Positions 24,503-34,934 of a stretch of DNA of 64,000 nucleotides are shown here, piece by piece. Within the stretch, counting starts at the first letter, position 1. Each line of letters starts with the position of its first letter. The position numbers and the translations under genes are program-made. The notes beneath the pieces were generated by a model. It was not told where the DNA came from. It made no database searches and was given only the letters and a program-made list of their open reading frames with translations. The DNA comes from Selaginella moellendorffii (taxonomy: Eukaryota; Streptophyta; Lycopodiopsida; Selaginellales; Selaginellaceae): NCBI RefSeq assembly GCF_000143415.4, contig NW_003314285.1:272896-336895 (forward strand). The letters are read 5' to 3'.

Positions 24503-24904
24503 TCTTAATGATAATCAAAGTATGCAATGGTGTGGGTTTGGGCTTTCTTTATATACAAAAAATTTAGAGTCGTGATCAAGTAAAACTCTTGACGCAAGAA
24601 ATATTGACTTCGTGCTCACAGTTGTGAAGTTTCATGGAAATGATAATTAAGATTACCTTGTGAAGCTAATGGTGGGCGGGTTGGCAGAAGAAATATCGGA
24701 ATTATCACGTGGGTGTTAGAAATCAGATTCCAAAAAATATGATTGAATGTGATCTTATTCCAATATTAACCACTTCAGCTTGAAAAATCGCCCAACATAG
24801 CATGGATATGGAAACTTATCTACGAGGAGCTTCCTAGAAGCTTAAGATCGTAACTCTAAGTCGTGGTGTTGGTTGGCAGACCTGAAAAATCAAAATCTAC
24901 AAGA
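24503..24904. other. Promoter of Prx-G and 3' flank of the PPR gene
   Basis: About 400 bp with no gene. The TATA box of Prx-G lies at 24548-24555. The upstream part of this flank resembles the flank of the pseudogene at 22791-22990 (CTTGACGCAAG, GTTGGCAGAA.AAATATCGGAATT), marking it as part of the duplicated unit. Confidence 0.6.
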
Positions 24905-27007
24905 TCAAGGACTTGTGGCAAGTTTGTTAGGTGCTCTTGAATCATACAAGTTGGCCAAGAGGATGTAAGCTGCACCAGATGCCGGATTGGCATCCATCAT
25001 GGCTTTTGCAACACGAGCTCCCTGCTTGAAGTCGTCATTACTTCTGCAAGAGCCCAGCAAAGTCACCCATTCGAACCCATTGGCCACAAACGGCATTGCG
25101 TGAACAAGCTCTCGAGCATCTTCCAGCCTTCCAGCTCGCCCAAGCACGTCAACCATGCAAGCGTAGTGTTGCTTGGCCGGCTCAAACGCGTAGTCCAATC
25201 TCATGGAGACGAATCTTTGGCCAGCCTCGACCAGCTTGCCTCCATGGCTGCAAGCGACCAAAACCAGCACGAAGCAAATCCCGCTGAGAGAGCCATCCAC
25301 CATCTTGAGCATGTCAAAACTTTCAAAGACACCAGATGGGACGGAGTTTTGGTAGTAGGCAGTGAGCAAGGCATTCCACGAGACAAAGCTGGGTTCTGGG
25401 ATTGTGCTAAAGAACTTTTTTGCTTGGGGGAGATGCCCTTTACGGGCATATGCTGCTAGCATTGTGCTCCATGATACCGCATCTCTCTCAGGCATTATAT
25501 CAAAAATGGTTTTGGCTTGATCCACATAGCCGTGCTGAGTGTAAGCTGCCAACATAGAATTCCATGCCACAATGTCTTGAAAAGCCATACTATCAAACAT
25601 GGACTGTGCCTCGTTTATTGACCCATGTTGGGCATACATCGCAAGCATCGAGGTCTTTGAGACCAAGTGCTTCTCCGGCATTGAGTCATAGAGATTCTTG
25701 GCATCTTCCACATGCCCGTTTTGGGCAAATGCCGAGAGCATTGTCGAGTATGCTAGCATGTCCCAGTGGGGCATTCCATCAAATAGAATCTTCGAGTCCT
25801 CGATGCGTCCGTTGTGCGCATAAACCGTTAGCAAAGCGTCAGTCACGTTGATGGTTCTCTCCGGGAGCGTGTCAAATGTACGTCTGGCCTCCGTCACCTG
25901 CCCGTACTGGGCGTGCATGGCCAGCATGCATGTCCATGACACGAGATTCCTGTACGGCATAGAATCAAACATAACTTTTGCTTGTTCTACTCGACCATTA
26001 TCCGAATACGCCGTCAGCATCGCATTCCACGTTACCACATTTGTCTCCGGCATTGTATCAAAGGCATGCTTAGCTTTTGCAAGATGGCCATTTTGGGCAA
26101 ATGCTGTTAGTATGGCATTAAAACAGACAAGGTTGTGCTCTGGCATGGTGTCAAATACTCTCTTGGCGTCCATTAAGTGCCCGTTATGTGCATATGCAGC
26201 TAGCATGCAGCCCCATGAGATCAAATTCCGCTCCGGCATGGAATCAAACACGAGTTTAGATCTTCCAAGATACCCGTTTTGCGAATATCCGTCTAGCATC
26301 GTCGTCCAAGAGACAGAATTCCACTCGGGCATTTCCTGGAACAATCTATTTGCTTTCTCCATTAAACCTTTAACACCGTAGAGCGCTAACATAGCATTCC
26401 ACGAGAACAGATTTCTCTGCGGCATTCGCTCAAAGATATCCTGTGACTTTTCCAAATGCCCAAAATGGGCATAAGCAGTAAGTACAGAAGTCCACGTAAT
26501 AAGATCTTTCTCGGGCATATCCTCGAAAACCTTTACGGCCTCTTCTATTCTTCCGCTTCTTCCGTACGCAACGAGCATTGAGTTCCAGCAGACCAAATCC
26601 CTCATCGGCATTTGATCAAACACTTGTTGGGCTTTAATCAAATGCCCGTTTTGGGCAAGTGCAGTAAGGAGACAAGTCCACGAGATTAAATCTCTGTGCG
26701 GCATCGAACGAAAAACCTGGTTTGTTCGATCTAGCTGCCTGTTGCGACAGTAAGCGTTGAGAAGCATGACCCACGAGAGGGAGTTCTTGTGGGCGATGGC
26801 ATCGAACACCTCCTGCGCGTGGAGGGGGCTTCCAACGCGGCCATAGAGCTCGATCAGCTTGTTTTGCACGAAGACATCGGCAGCCCCGAGCGTGGATTGG
26901 ATCCGGCTGCGAATTTCGTGGGCCGCCGGGATGGAGCGGCATGACTGGAGAAGATCGAGGAGATGGCTCCGTTCGTAGTCAATCCTAGTCAAAAGAAGCA
27001 TATTCAA
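24905..27007 (-). CDS. PPR protein, PLS/SS type, intronless
   Basis: 700 codons in one frame. About 17 PPR motifs of 31 residues (AYAHNGHLMDAKRVFDTMPEHNLVCFNAIL and variants) follow an N-terminal segment LLDLLQSCRSIPAAHEIRSRI. The C-terminus is E-like (YACMVDVLGRAGRLEDARELV, GFEWVTLLGSCRSN, SGAAYILLANLYDSR) and stops without an E+ or DYW domain. It is the same architecture as the PPR at 18248, and probably a distant paralogue. Organelle RNA binding is the family role; the target is not predictable by eye. Confidence 0.92.
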   Translation of the reverse strand: MNMLLLTRIDYERSHLLDLLQSCRSIPAAHEIRSRIQSTLGAADVFVQNKLIELYGRVGSPLHAQEVFDAIAHKNSLSWVMLLNAYCRNRQLDRTNQVFRSMPHRDLISWTCLLTALAQNGHLIKAQQVFDQMPMRDLVCWNSMLVAYGRSGRIEEAVKVFEDMPEKDLITWTSVLTAYAHFGHLEKSQDIFERMPQRNLFSWNAMLALYGVKGLMEKANRLFQEMPEWNSVSWTTMLDGYSQNGYLGRSKLVFDSMPERNLISWGCMLAAYAHNGHLMDAKRVFDTMPEHNLVCFNAILTAFAQNGHLAKAKHAFDTMPETNVVTWNAMLTAYSDNGRVEQAKVMFDSMPYRNLVSWTCMLAMHAQYGQVTEARRTFDTLPERTINVTDALLTVYAHNGRIEDSKILFDGMPHWDMLAYSTMLSAFAQNGHVEDAKNLYDSMPEKHLVSKTSMLAMYAQHGSINEAQSMFDSMAFQDIVAWNSMLAAYTQHGYVDQAKTIFDIMPERDAVSWSTMLAAYARKGHLPQAKKFFSTIPEPSFVSWNALLTAYYQNSVPSGVFESFDMLKMVDGSLSGICFVLVLVACSHGGKLVEAGQRFVSMRLDYAFEPAKQHYACMVDVLGRAGRLEDARELVHAMPFVANGFEWVTLLGSCRSNDDFKQGARVAKAMMDANPASGAAYILLANLYDSRAPNKLATSP

Positions 27008-27089
27008 AGAGCATCTTATGACTAAGAAGGATATTCAAAGAACATCTAATGCGCTTCTTCGTTCTTAGTTAGGCGAGCAGCTCCCATCT

Positions 27090-27820
27090 CCTGCTCAAAA
27101 AATCCATGGCTGCGAACCTTGGACAGCTACTATTGATCTGCTCCAGATCACTTTCGTCCCGCGCCTCCAAACTCTTCTGAATAAGAGAATTTAGAGTCTA
27201 GAGATCTCGTTGCTTCATCACAACCTGATAATAAGAAACGCGTTGTGAAACGCTCAAGGGAACAAAACAACCGGCTTACAAGATTGTCACGGACGGATTT
27301 GAGGAATGCTCTTGCCAGCGCTACTCTTTGCTTCTCTCCTCCACTCAGCTGCAAAGCTAGACGGAAGTGAAGAGCTTTGAATACCTTTAGTCCCATGGTT
27401 TCGTATTGATTTGGAAACTTGATCCATGAATGGCAGCTTGTTTCGCGGCTTCATACACCTGTTCAAAGGAAGGGCTTACCTCTTCCTCAGTTGCTGATAG
27501 CCAACCATACCGAATGTTGATGGTATCATTGAAAACAATCTGAGGTAACGATGCGAAATCTATAAGTGATTAGTATGAGAACAGTTCACCTTTTTTGCGG
27601 TACTACTCCAATACCAAATAAAAGACCGAGGCTAGCATCTTCGATATTCTGATCGCCTATCTTCGCCTGTAATCGAGATACTTGAGCATTATTACGTTCA
27701 CTTCACAATAAACAAGCTTACCGTTCCAGATCCGTTGCAGTCGTAAAACCTATAAAGAATTCTCAAAAGCAGCTAGGCCCAGTTTAAAGTAGACTTGGCC
27801 AGCAGACGAGCTGGAAAGGT
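27090..27820 (-). pseudogene. ABC transporter 3'-end fragment, copy 1
   Basis: Fragments of the last exons of the ATM gene at 34935: the Walker B region (CDEAT.SLDS), the signature exon [17 protein letters not shown], the [11 protein letters not shown] exon, VFNDTI..YG.LSATEEE, the VKIGDQ exon region and the FYDC exon up to about 27780. The H-loop and final exon are largely deleted and frames are broken. The order matches the intact gene, so this is a truncated duplicate rather than a processed copy. Confidence 0.85.
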
Positions 27821-28531
27821 CTGAACCTGAGCGCAAGCAAACAAACACGTTAAAAATATGGTGGTTGGTAAACGAAACATCAAGTGCTGCCACGGTAGAA
27901 AGTGCCAAGTACTTGAAAACACCTTTGTACCTGTAAGATATAGAAAACTACAAGCTAGAAAGGCTCTTAAAATACAAAGTTATGTAGGAAGTGGATCGAT
28001 TGAATTGAATCATACGTGGGGGAACAATGTTCTTTGTGGGTAGGACAAAGACAATGAAACCAGGAATCTTTTTATACAAAGAAGAAGTCCAACAAACCTG
28101 AGATGGATGCTGCAGAACCATCGGTATCCTGGCATCTACCAATCGCCACAATCGTGTCCTGGCGGATTGCCATTGGCAACACCTAGCATTCAGCCGACAA
28201 TCAGGACTGTCGTATAGATATGCCAGCGTTCTTCATGATCCTCCTACCGCCCTTTTCATGAGAAAAAGCCACGTTGCATAAGCAAGGACTGTGGAGCATG
28301 GACTGGAGCCTGGGCCGTGGAGTGAAAACTCTCAATTGCATTGCATTCAGAAAGTCTTATGCTTCTCGATGGTCACCACAAAACTATAAACACAGATAGA
28401 TAGACTATACTCGGACCGGGTCGTTCATAGTGGGGATGGGCCGTGGGGCGGTCACTCAAACGGCATAAATAAGAATAGAGTTCGAAAGGAGTGAGACTTC
28501 AACGACGTCAACACTCGAAACTACTCTTATT
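27821..28531. other. Non-coding spacer repeated in the second unit
   Basis: About 700 bp without a recognised gene. It is nearly identical to 31490-32092 and, in part, to the inverse of 51490-51700. Short open frames repeat in each copy because the DNA is duplicated, not because a protein is conserved. Confidence 0.6.
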
Positions 28532-29632
28532 TTAGTTGGCAGCTAATCCTGAAAGAATTTTTCGTGGTGGTCTCGATGGTTCCCTTGCATGTAAAACAGC
28601 ATCGTTGTCGATGATGAGCACATCTCCTTTGTGCCATTTGAATGCAACTTTTTCCTCTTCCATTATCCTCTTGCAAGCTGCGAGAAACTCTTCATTCAAA
28701 GGAGTGCCATCACCAAAGCTTATTCCATGTTCTCCAGGTGGGGAGGTGAGCATGAGCCCGTAAGTTGAACCAATGTTGTTGAACCAAACCTTTCTTCCAT
28801 TTGACTTGCAAAATTTTGTTCCAATTCTTGGTCCCATGAAAAGAGATGCTGTGCCGTTTTGATTCCACTCAATGCGATTGTTCCCTTCTTTAGCTCTGAT
28901 TGCGAATGAGACCGTGAAGTTATCAAAGCAAATTACGAACCAGGAAGACTTACTTCTTCTCCGCTTCCTCTTTGGTAGATGCTTGCAAGACTTCTTGCCA
29001 GCTATTCTTTGCTGATGGATCGTTGCACAGAGTCCTAATGTAAGTAAGCCCCTTATCCTCAACCATCTTCAGAAATTCTGGCATCTCTTTCTTGAGCCTT
29101 TGGTATACAATGTGGCCCTGGACGATGGGTGTGGCGCCTCCGGCACCTTCAGGAGGCTCAATGTCGCAATAAAACATCACCTTGCTTGGTGTCTTGAGTT
29201 GCTACAAGCAGGACAAACGAAGCATGAGTATAGATAACTGCCAAGGTGGAAAGCAACACTCACGTATGCCATCTCGTTGTGGAAACCTATAGGAAGATGC
29301 ACAGGCTTCTCGTTAGCCGTGAAAACCCTTCCAATGATGGCTTTCTTTACTGTCCCACGACCATTGTAGACGAAATTATCGTACCCGAAGGCTTCAAGTA
29401 CGTCGTTGAAATCTGAGGCAGTGAGTACTTCGAATCCACGAAGAAGGACAGCTCCACTCTGGTGCAGTGCATGCTCAATGTCTGCCTTTTGGCTCTGAAT
29501 GCCTTCGAGCAGCATTGACAATGCAGCGCAGCTGCTGTCGAAAGGAACGAAGACATGAGGAATTCGAAACGGATGAGAACGCTGCTCGGGAGTATGGCCT
29601 TCTACAAGAACACCAACTGGGATCCCTCTCAT
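28532..29632 (-). CDS. TauD/TfdA-family (clavaminate synthase-like) Fe(II)/2OG oxygenase
   Basis: Exons 29264-29632, 28954-29201 and 28532-28895 give 326 residues. It resembles the plant clavaminate synthase-like proteins (Arabidopsis At3g21360 group): FHNEMAY with H118 and E120 (an HxE variant of HxD usual for this group), CDIEPPEGAGGATPIV, RKVWFN, FGDGTPL, and GDVLIIDNDAVLHAREP with the distal ligand H308 and Arg residues after it for 2-oxoglutarate. The substrate is unknown. It starts 275 bp from, and divergent to, the truncated BAHD gene. A second copy at 32093 is broken. Confidence 0.88.
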
Positions 29633-29704
29633 TGTTGAGGTTTCTATACTTCTAGAGGCCGATATACTACACTCTTCTTGCTATAGATCGTAGTAATGTG
29701 AAAC

Positions 29705-29768
29705 TGTGCGTGTCCACACACATATCTATCTATCTATTTATGTATCAATATGTGTGTGGACACGCACA
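29705..29768. promoter_or_regulatory. Perfect 20-bp inverted repeat in the divergent TauD/BAHD promoter, unit 1
   Basis: Arms 29705-29724 and 29749-29768 are exact reverse complements (TGTGCGTGTCCACACACATA) around a 24-nt loop rich in CTAT. It lies between divergent start codons (29632 and 29908) and is kept unchanged in unit 2 at 33113-33176. It may be a bidirectional regulatory site or a small inserted element. Confidence 0.7.
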
Positions 29769-29907
29769 TCCTTTTCATTGCCAAATTGGCAGTTCAAAAT
29801 GCATTTTTGACTACCATTTTGCAGTAAAACTTAAACACCGCGCTGGCGGCGATTGCTCGTGGAGAAAGCCCTCGTCCCACTGCTAGTATTTCTTTCATCG
29901 CGATAGA

Positions 29908-30484
29908 ATGGATAGAATGGTGCCTGTCCAAGGTACACGCAAGGTTCTCCTAATTGAGAGTATCGATGTGTTCATAGAGGATGAGTACAGTAGGCACGTC
30001 TTGTTCCTCACCAACATAGACCAGAAGTTTGGTTACTTTGTGAGAGCTCTCTTTTTCTTCACGCCGAATCCTGGGCTTCAAGTTCTCAAAGAGATCTTGA
30101 GGAAAGGATTGAGCAACGTGTTGGCTGCCTACCCTTGTTGTGCAGGGAGGTTAAGGATCAATTCAAGTGATAAGCTTGAGATCGATTGCAACAACCAGGG
30201 TGCACGTTTGGGTGTGGGGAGCTGCACGCTGTCCATCTCTGAGGTGATTGCAGCATTTTGATGAGTTTTTTCTCGAGCCTTCCGACAATCTGGAGTCGTT
30301 TGAGGACCTTCCTCTGATGAACATTCAGGTAATGGGGGTGAACTCGTACTGTCTCAACGGGCACGATGCTGACAGAGCTAAACTATGAATTTGCAGGTCA
30401 TCGAAATTATCAATGGATATGCCATCTCCATGCTGCAACATCACACCTTGGGAGAGGCAACATCGGCAATTTGCTTCCTCATGG
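29908..30484 (+). pseudogene. Truncated BAHD acyltransferase, copy 1
   Basis: Matches the intact BAHD at 33316 from its start codon to about residue 167, including the intron. A 2-bp deletion at about 30257 (GCAGCATTTTGAT against GCAGCAGATTTTGAT) shifts the frame after residue 117. Similarity stops at about 30484, where unrelated sequence begins. The acyltransferase C-terminal two thirds are absent. Confidence 0.9.
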
Positions 30485-30599
30485 ATCAGAGAAAGAATTA
30501 AAGCTTGTAAGCTTCAAACACACATCCAATTTCTTTTCTAGGGGTTATATCTTCATTGTAGTTCTTCTTTTCCCGGGCATCCAGAGAAGAAGGGAGAAG

Positions 30600-30778
30600 A
30601 TGGTCTCAATCTTACGAAGGAGCCAGAGCCACCATGATCAGAGTGATGATTCCTTGGATCCCAACACAGGCTTTACAAGAAATCGCAGCACAAGCTACTT
30701 GCGAAGGAAATCCTCTCCACCATCAGATGTTCCAAAGGGATCGTTGGCTGTTTATGTGGGCGAGGAAGGGAGGAGAAC
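30600..30778 (+). pseudogene. SAUR gene 5' fragment at the duplication junction
   Basis: From the ATG at 30600 the peptide carries PPSDVPKGSLAVYVGEEGRR, the diagnostic start of the SAUR (small auxin-up RNA) domain, after a Ser/Arg-rich leader. It stops abruptly at about 30778, where sequence of the ABC 3' end begins, so the second half of the SAUR domain is missing. No full SAUR gene is present in the window. Confidence 0.75.
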
Positions 30779-31370
30779 AGCTCACATTTCCCGCTCAAAA
30801 AATCCATGGCTACGAACCTTGCACAGCTACTATTGATCTACTCCAGATCTCTTTCATCCCGCGCCTGAATAAGAGAATTTAGAGTCTAAAGATCTCGTCG
30901 TTTCATCACAACCTGATAATGAGAAACTCGTGTGAAACGCTCAAGGGAACAAAACAACTGGCTTACAACTGATTTGGGGGACTAAAGGTATTCAAAGCTC
31001 TTTACTTGCGTCTAGCTTTGCAGCTGAGTGGAGGAGAGAAGCAAAGAGTAGAACATTCCTTCTCGCCAAACCATGGTTTCGTATTGCTTTGAAAACTTGA
31101 GAATTGACTCATGAATGGCAGCTTGTTTCGCGGCTTCATACACCTGTTCAAAGGAAGGGCTTACCTCTTCCTCAGTTGCTGATAGCCGACCATACCGAAT
31201 GTTGATGGTATCATTGAAAACAATCTGAGGTAACGATGCGAAATCTACAAGTGATTAGTATGAGAAGAGTTCACCTTTTTTTGCGGTACTACTCCAATAC
31301 CAAATAAAAGACCGAGGCTAGCATCTTCGATATTCTGATCGCCTATCTTCAACACGTTAAAAATATTGTG
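30779..31370 (-). pseudogene. ABC transporter 3'-end fragment, copy 2
   Basis: Same origin as the copy at 27090 but shorter. It contains remnants of the LSGGEKQR exon, the exon coding for [19 protein letters not shown], and a degenerate GVVPQK exon. Frames are broken by deletions. Confidence 0.82.
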
Positions 31371-32092
31371 GTAACCTTGGTAAACGAAACAACGGTAGAA
31401 AGTGCAGAGGAGCAAACTAATGCTGCCAAGCTGGGAGAAATCGTTACCCATGGGAACAATCAAGATATTGAGGCCCCAGTCTGGTTTAAGATGTGAAAAC
31501 ACCTTTGTACCTGTAAGGTATATAAAACGACAAGCTAGAAAGGCTCTTAAAACACAAAGTTATGTAGGAAGTGGATCGATTGAATTGAATCATACGTGGG
31601 GGAACAATGTTCTTTGTGGGTAGGACAAAGACAATGAAACCAGGAATCTTTTTATACAAAGAAGAAGTCCAACAAACCTGAGATGGATGCTGGAGAACCA
31701 TCGGTATCCTGGCATCTACCAATCGCCACAATCGTGTCCTGGCGGATTGCCATTGGCAACACCTAGCATTCAGCCGACAATCATCGTATAGATATGCCAG
31801 CGTTCTTCATGATCCTCCTACCGCCCTTTTCATGAGAAAAAGCCACGTTGCATAAGCGAGGACTGTGGAGCATGGACTGGAGCCTGGGCCGTGGAGTGAA
31901 AATCTCAATTGCATTGCATTCACCACAAAACTATAAACACAGATAGATAGACTATACTCGGACCGGGTCGTTCATAGTGGGGATGGGCCGTGGGGCGGTC
32001 ACTCGAACGGCGTGAATAAGAATAGAGTTCGAAAGGAGTGAGACTTCAACGCTCCTACATCAACACTGGAAACTACTCTTATTTTATTAGCT
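31371..32092. other. Non-coding spacer, unit 2
   Basis: No gene recognised. From 31490 onward it is nearly identical to 27900-28531 apart from small deletions, for example loss of a stretch around 28345-28370. Confidence 0.6.
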
Positions 32093-33040
32093 CTAGTTGG
32101 CAGCTAATGCTGCAAGAATTTTTCGTGGTGGTCTCGATGGTTCCCTTGCATGTAAAACAGCATCGTTGTCGATGATGAGCACATCTCCTTTGCGCCATTT
32201 GAATGCAACTTTTTCCTCTTCCATTATCCTCTTGCAAGCTGCGAGAAACTTTTCATTCAAAGGAGTGCCATCACCAAAGCTTATTCCATGTTCTCCAGGT
32301 GGGGAGATGAGCATGAGCTCGTAAGTTGAACCAATGCTGTTGAACCAAACCTTTCTTCCTTTTGACTTGCAAAATTTTGTTCCAATTTTTGGTCCCATGA
32401 AAAGAGATGCTGTGCCGTTTTGATTCCACTCAATGCGACTGTTCCCTTCTTTAGCCCTGATTAAGAGTCTTAAAGAGGAAGAGTGGAGGAAGCGGAGGAG
32501 AAGTAAGTCTTCCTGATTCGTAATTTGCTTCGATAACTTCACGGTCTCCGGCACCTTCAGGAGGCTCAATGTCGCAATAAAACATCACCTTGCTTGGTGT
32601 CTTGAGTTGCTACAAGCAGGACAAACGAAGCATGAGTATATATAACTGCCAAGGTGGAAAGCAACACTCACGTATGCCATCTCGTTGTGGAAACCTATAG
32701 GAAAATGCACAAGCTTCTCGTTAGCCGTGACAACCCTTCCAATGATGGCTTTCTTATGTGGCCCACGACCATTGTAGACGAAATTATCGTACCCGAAGGC
32801 TTCAAGTACGTCGTTGAAATCTGAGGCAGTGAGTACTTCGAATCCACGAAGAAGGACAGCTCCACTCTGGTGCAGTGCATGCTCAATGTCTGCCTTTTGG
32901 CTCTGAATGCCTTCGAGCAGCATTAACAATGCAGCGCAGCTGCTGTCGAAAGGAACGAAGACATGAGGAATTCGAAACGGATGAGAACGCTGCTCGGGAG
33001 TATGGCCTTCTACAAGAACACCAACTGGGATCCCTCTCAT
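32093..33040 (-). pseudogene. TauD/TfdA-family oxygenase, broken copy 2
   Basis: The first exon and most of the last exon are almost identical to the gene at 28532. In between, most of exon 2 and the second intron are lost, and a segment of about 75 bp (32472-32546) is inverted relative to 28910-28973. The EGAGGATPIV to EKK part is therefore missing and the protein cannot fold as a full oxygenase. Confidence 0.9.
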
Positions 33041-33112
33041 TGTTGAGGTTTCTATACTTCTAGAGGCCGATATACTACACTCTTCTTGCTATAGATCGTA
33101 GTAATGTGAAAC

Positions 33113-33176
33113 TGTGCGTGTCCACACACATATCTATCTATCTATTTATGTATCAATATGTGTGTGGACACGCACA
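33113..33176. promoter_or_regulatory. Perfect 20-bp inverted repeat in the divergent TauD/BAHD promoter, unit 2
   Basis: Identical arms (33113-33132 and 33157-33176) and loop as at 29705-29768. It lies upstream of the intact BAHD gene (33316) and the broken oxygenase (starts 33040). Confidence 0.7.
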
Positions 33177-33315
33177 TCCTTTTTATTGCCAAATTGGCAG
33201 TTCAAAATGCATTTTTGACTACCATTTTGCAGTAAAACTTAAACACCGCGCTGGCGGCGATTGCTCGTGGAGAAAGCCCTCGTCCCATTGCTAGTATTGC
33301 TTTCATCGCGATAGA

Positions 33316-34706
33316 ATGGATAGAATGGTGCCTGTCCAAGGTACACGCAAGGTTCTCCTAATTGAGAGTATCGATGTGTTCATAGAGGATGAGTACAGCA
33401 GGCACGTCTTGTTCCTCACCAACATAGACCAGAAGTTTGGTTACTTTGTGAGATCTCTCTTTTTCTTCACGCCGAATCCTGGGCTTCAAGTTTTCAAAGA
33501 GATCTTGAGGAAAGGATTGAGCAAGGTGTTGGCTGCCTACCCTTGTTGTGCAGGGAGGTTAAGGATCAATTCAAGTGATAAGCTTGAGATCGATTGCAAC
33601 AACCAGGGTGCACGTTTGGGTGTGGGGAGCTGCAAGTTGTCCATCTCTGAGGTGACTGCAGCAGATTTTGATGAGTTTTTTCTCGAGCCTTCCGACAATA
33701 TGGAGTCGTTTGAGGACCTTCCTCTGCTGAACATTCAGGTAATGGGGGTGAACTCGTACTGTCTCAACGGGCACGATGTTGACAGAGCTAAACTATGAAT
33801 TTGCAGGTCACCGAAATGAACAATGGATATGCCATCTCCATGCTGCAACATCACACCCTGGGAGAGGCAACATCGGCAATTTGCTTCCTCATGAATTTTG
33901 CAGGCCAATGCCGTGGTGAGGAGCTTTGGCTAGTTCCCGAGTTTGACCGGACACAGATGAAGGCAAGCGACCACCCCATGCCAAGTTTCCAGCACCACGA
34001 GTTTGGCAAGCAAGAGAAGGACAGCCGCTACACAGTGACATCCGAGTCAGTGCTCAACGCCGAGTCCCTCAGGAGAAGCGTGGCCAAAGGAAGCGTCAAG
34101 CAGCGGAAGAAGTACCACTTGTCTCGTTCCAGGCTCGCTCAAATCAAGCAAGCAGCTCTCACGGACGTCTCCAACTGTTCAACTTTTGAGGCGTTGGCTG
34201 CTCAAGTATGGAAAGCCAACGTTGCAGCACTACCCAAGAAGGAAGTTGCAAGAATGAGGTTCCTGGTGGACACGAGGAGCATTATCCAGCCTCCATTAAG
34301 CCGTGGTTTCTTTGGTAGCGCGGTCTACGTGGTCATGGTGCAAGCAAGGACGGAGGAGCTGCTTACTGAGCCGCTGGGTGTCACGGCAATGAGAATCCAG
34401 CAAGCCAAGAAGAGCGTAACCGAGGAGTACGTGAGATCGGGGCTCGACTTTCTGGAGCTGCATCCGGACTACTGGTACCACCCAGACTGTGACACGGTGA
34501 TAAACGCCTGGCCAAGGGCCATGAGTAACTCCACCCAACTGGACTTTGGATTGGGCAAGCCGTGTCGAGTCGAGTATCCCATGCATCCGGGGAACAAGTC
34601 CATCATCTTCTTCCCTTTCAGCAGCAACAACGAAGGTTTGGAGCTCTCGGTTTCCCTGGAGCCTGCTCTCTTTCCGGCATTCGAGCAGATGCTTCACGCA
34701 GAGTAG
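33316..34706 (+). CDS. BAHD-family acyltransferase with atypical HxxxE and DFGLG motifs
   Basis: Exons 33316-33738 and 33807-34706, joined across a 68-bp intron, give 440 residues. The overall fold is that of plant BAHD CoA-dependent acyltransferases: VL..AYPCCAGRL near residue 75, the catalytic block at 153-166, VWKANVAAL, VDTRS, GFFGSAV, and the C-terminal DFG block at 387. The catalytic motif is H157-TLG-E161 rather than HxxxD, and DFGWG is DFGLG. Acceptor and donor cannot be told from sequence; hydroxycinnamoyl or related transfer is the usual family chemistry. The protein is probably cytosolic. The 5' half was duplicated at 29908. Confidence 0.9.
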
Positions 34707-34934
34707 CTGGTATGAATGACTTGATAATGAATGAGTTATCCTGTGAATGCGGACTTCAAACCCGAAGACCACCGAAAGAAATCTGGTTGGGAGTTGTCAA
34801 AAGAAGAGAACATCCAAATGTCTTTAGTCAAACGAAGTAAGAACATGTAATGAGCTTCTTCGTTCTCAGTTAGGCGAACGCTAACCTTCCAGCTCCCATC
34901 TCTCGCTCAAAAAAACCATGGCTACAAAACTTAC

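Noticed and set aside
27948-28151. Short frame (YKKIPGFIVFVL) repeated at 31486-31731 and 51526-51711
   Set aside because: It is conserved only because the DNA segment was duplicated. It ends differently in each copy and lies in pseudogene spacer.
30366-30836. 156-codon frame joining BAHD and SAUR sequence
   Set aside because: The frame reads the BAHD part out of its true frame and enters the ABC remnant at the end, so it is a chance fusion across a breakpoint.
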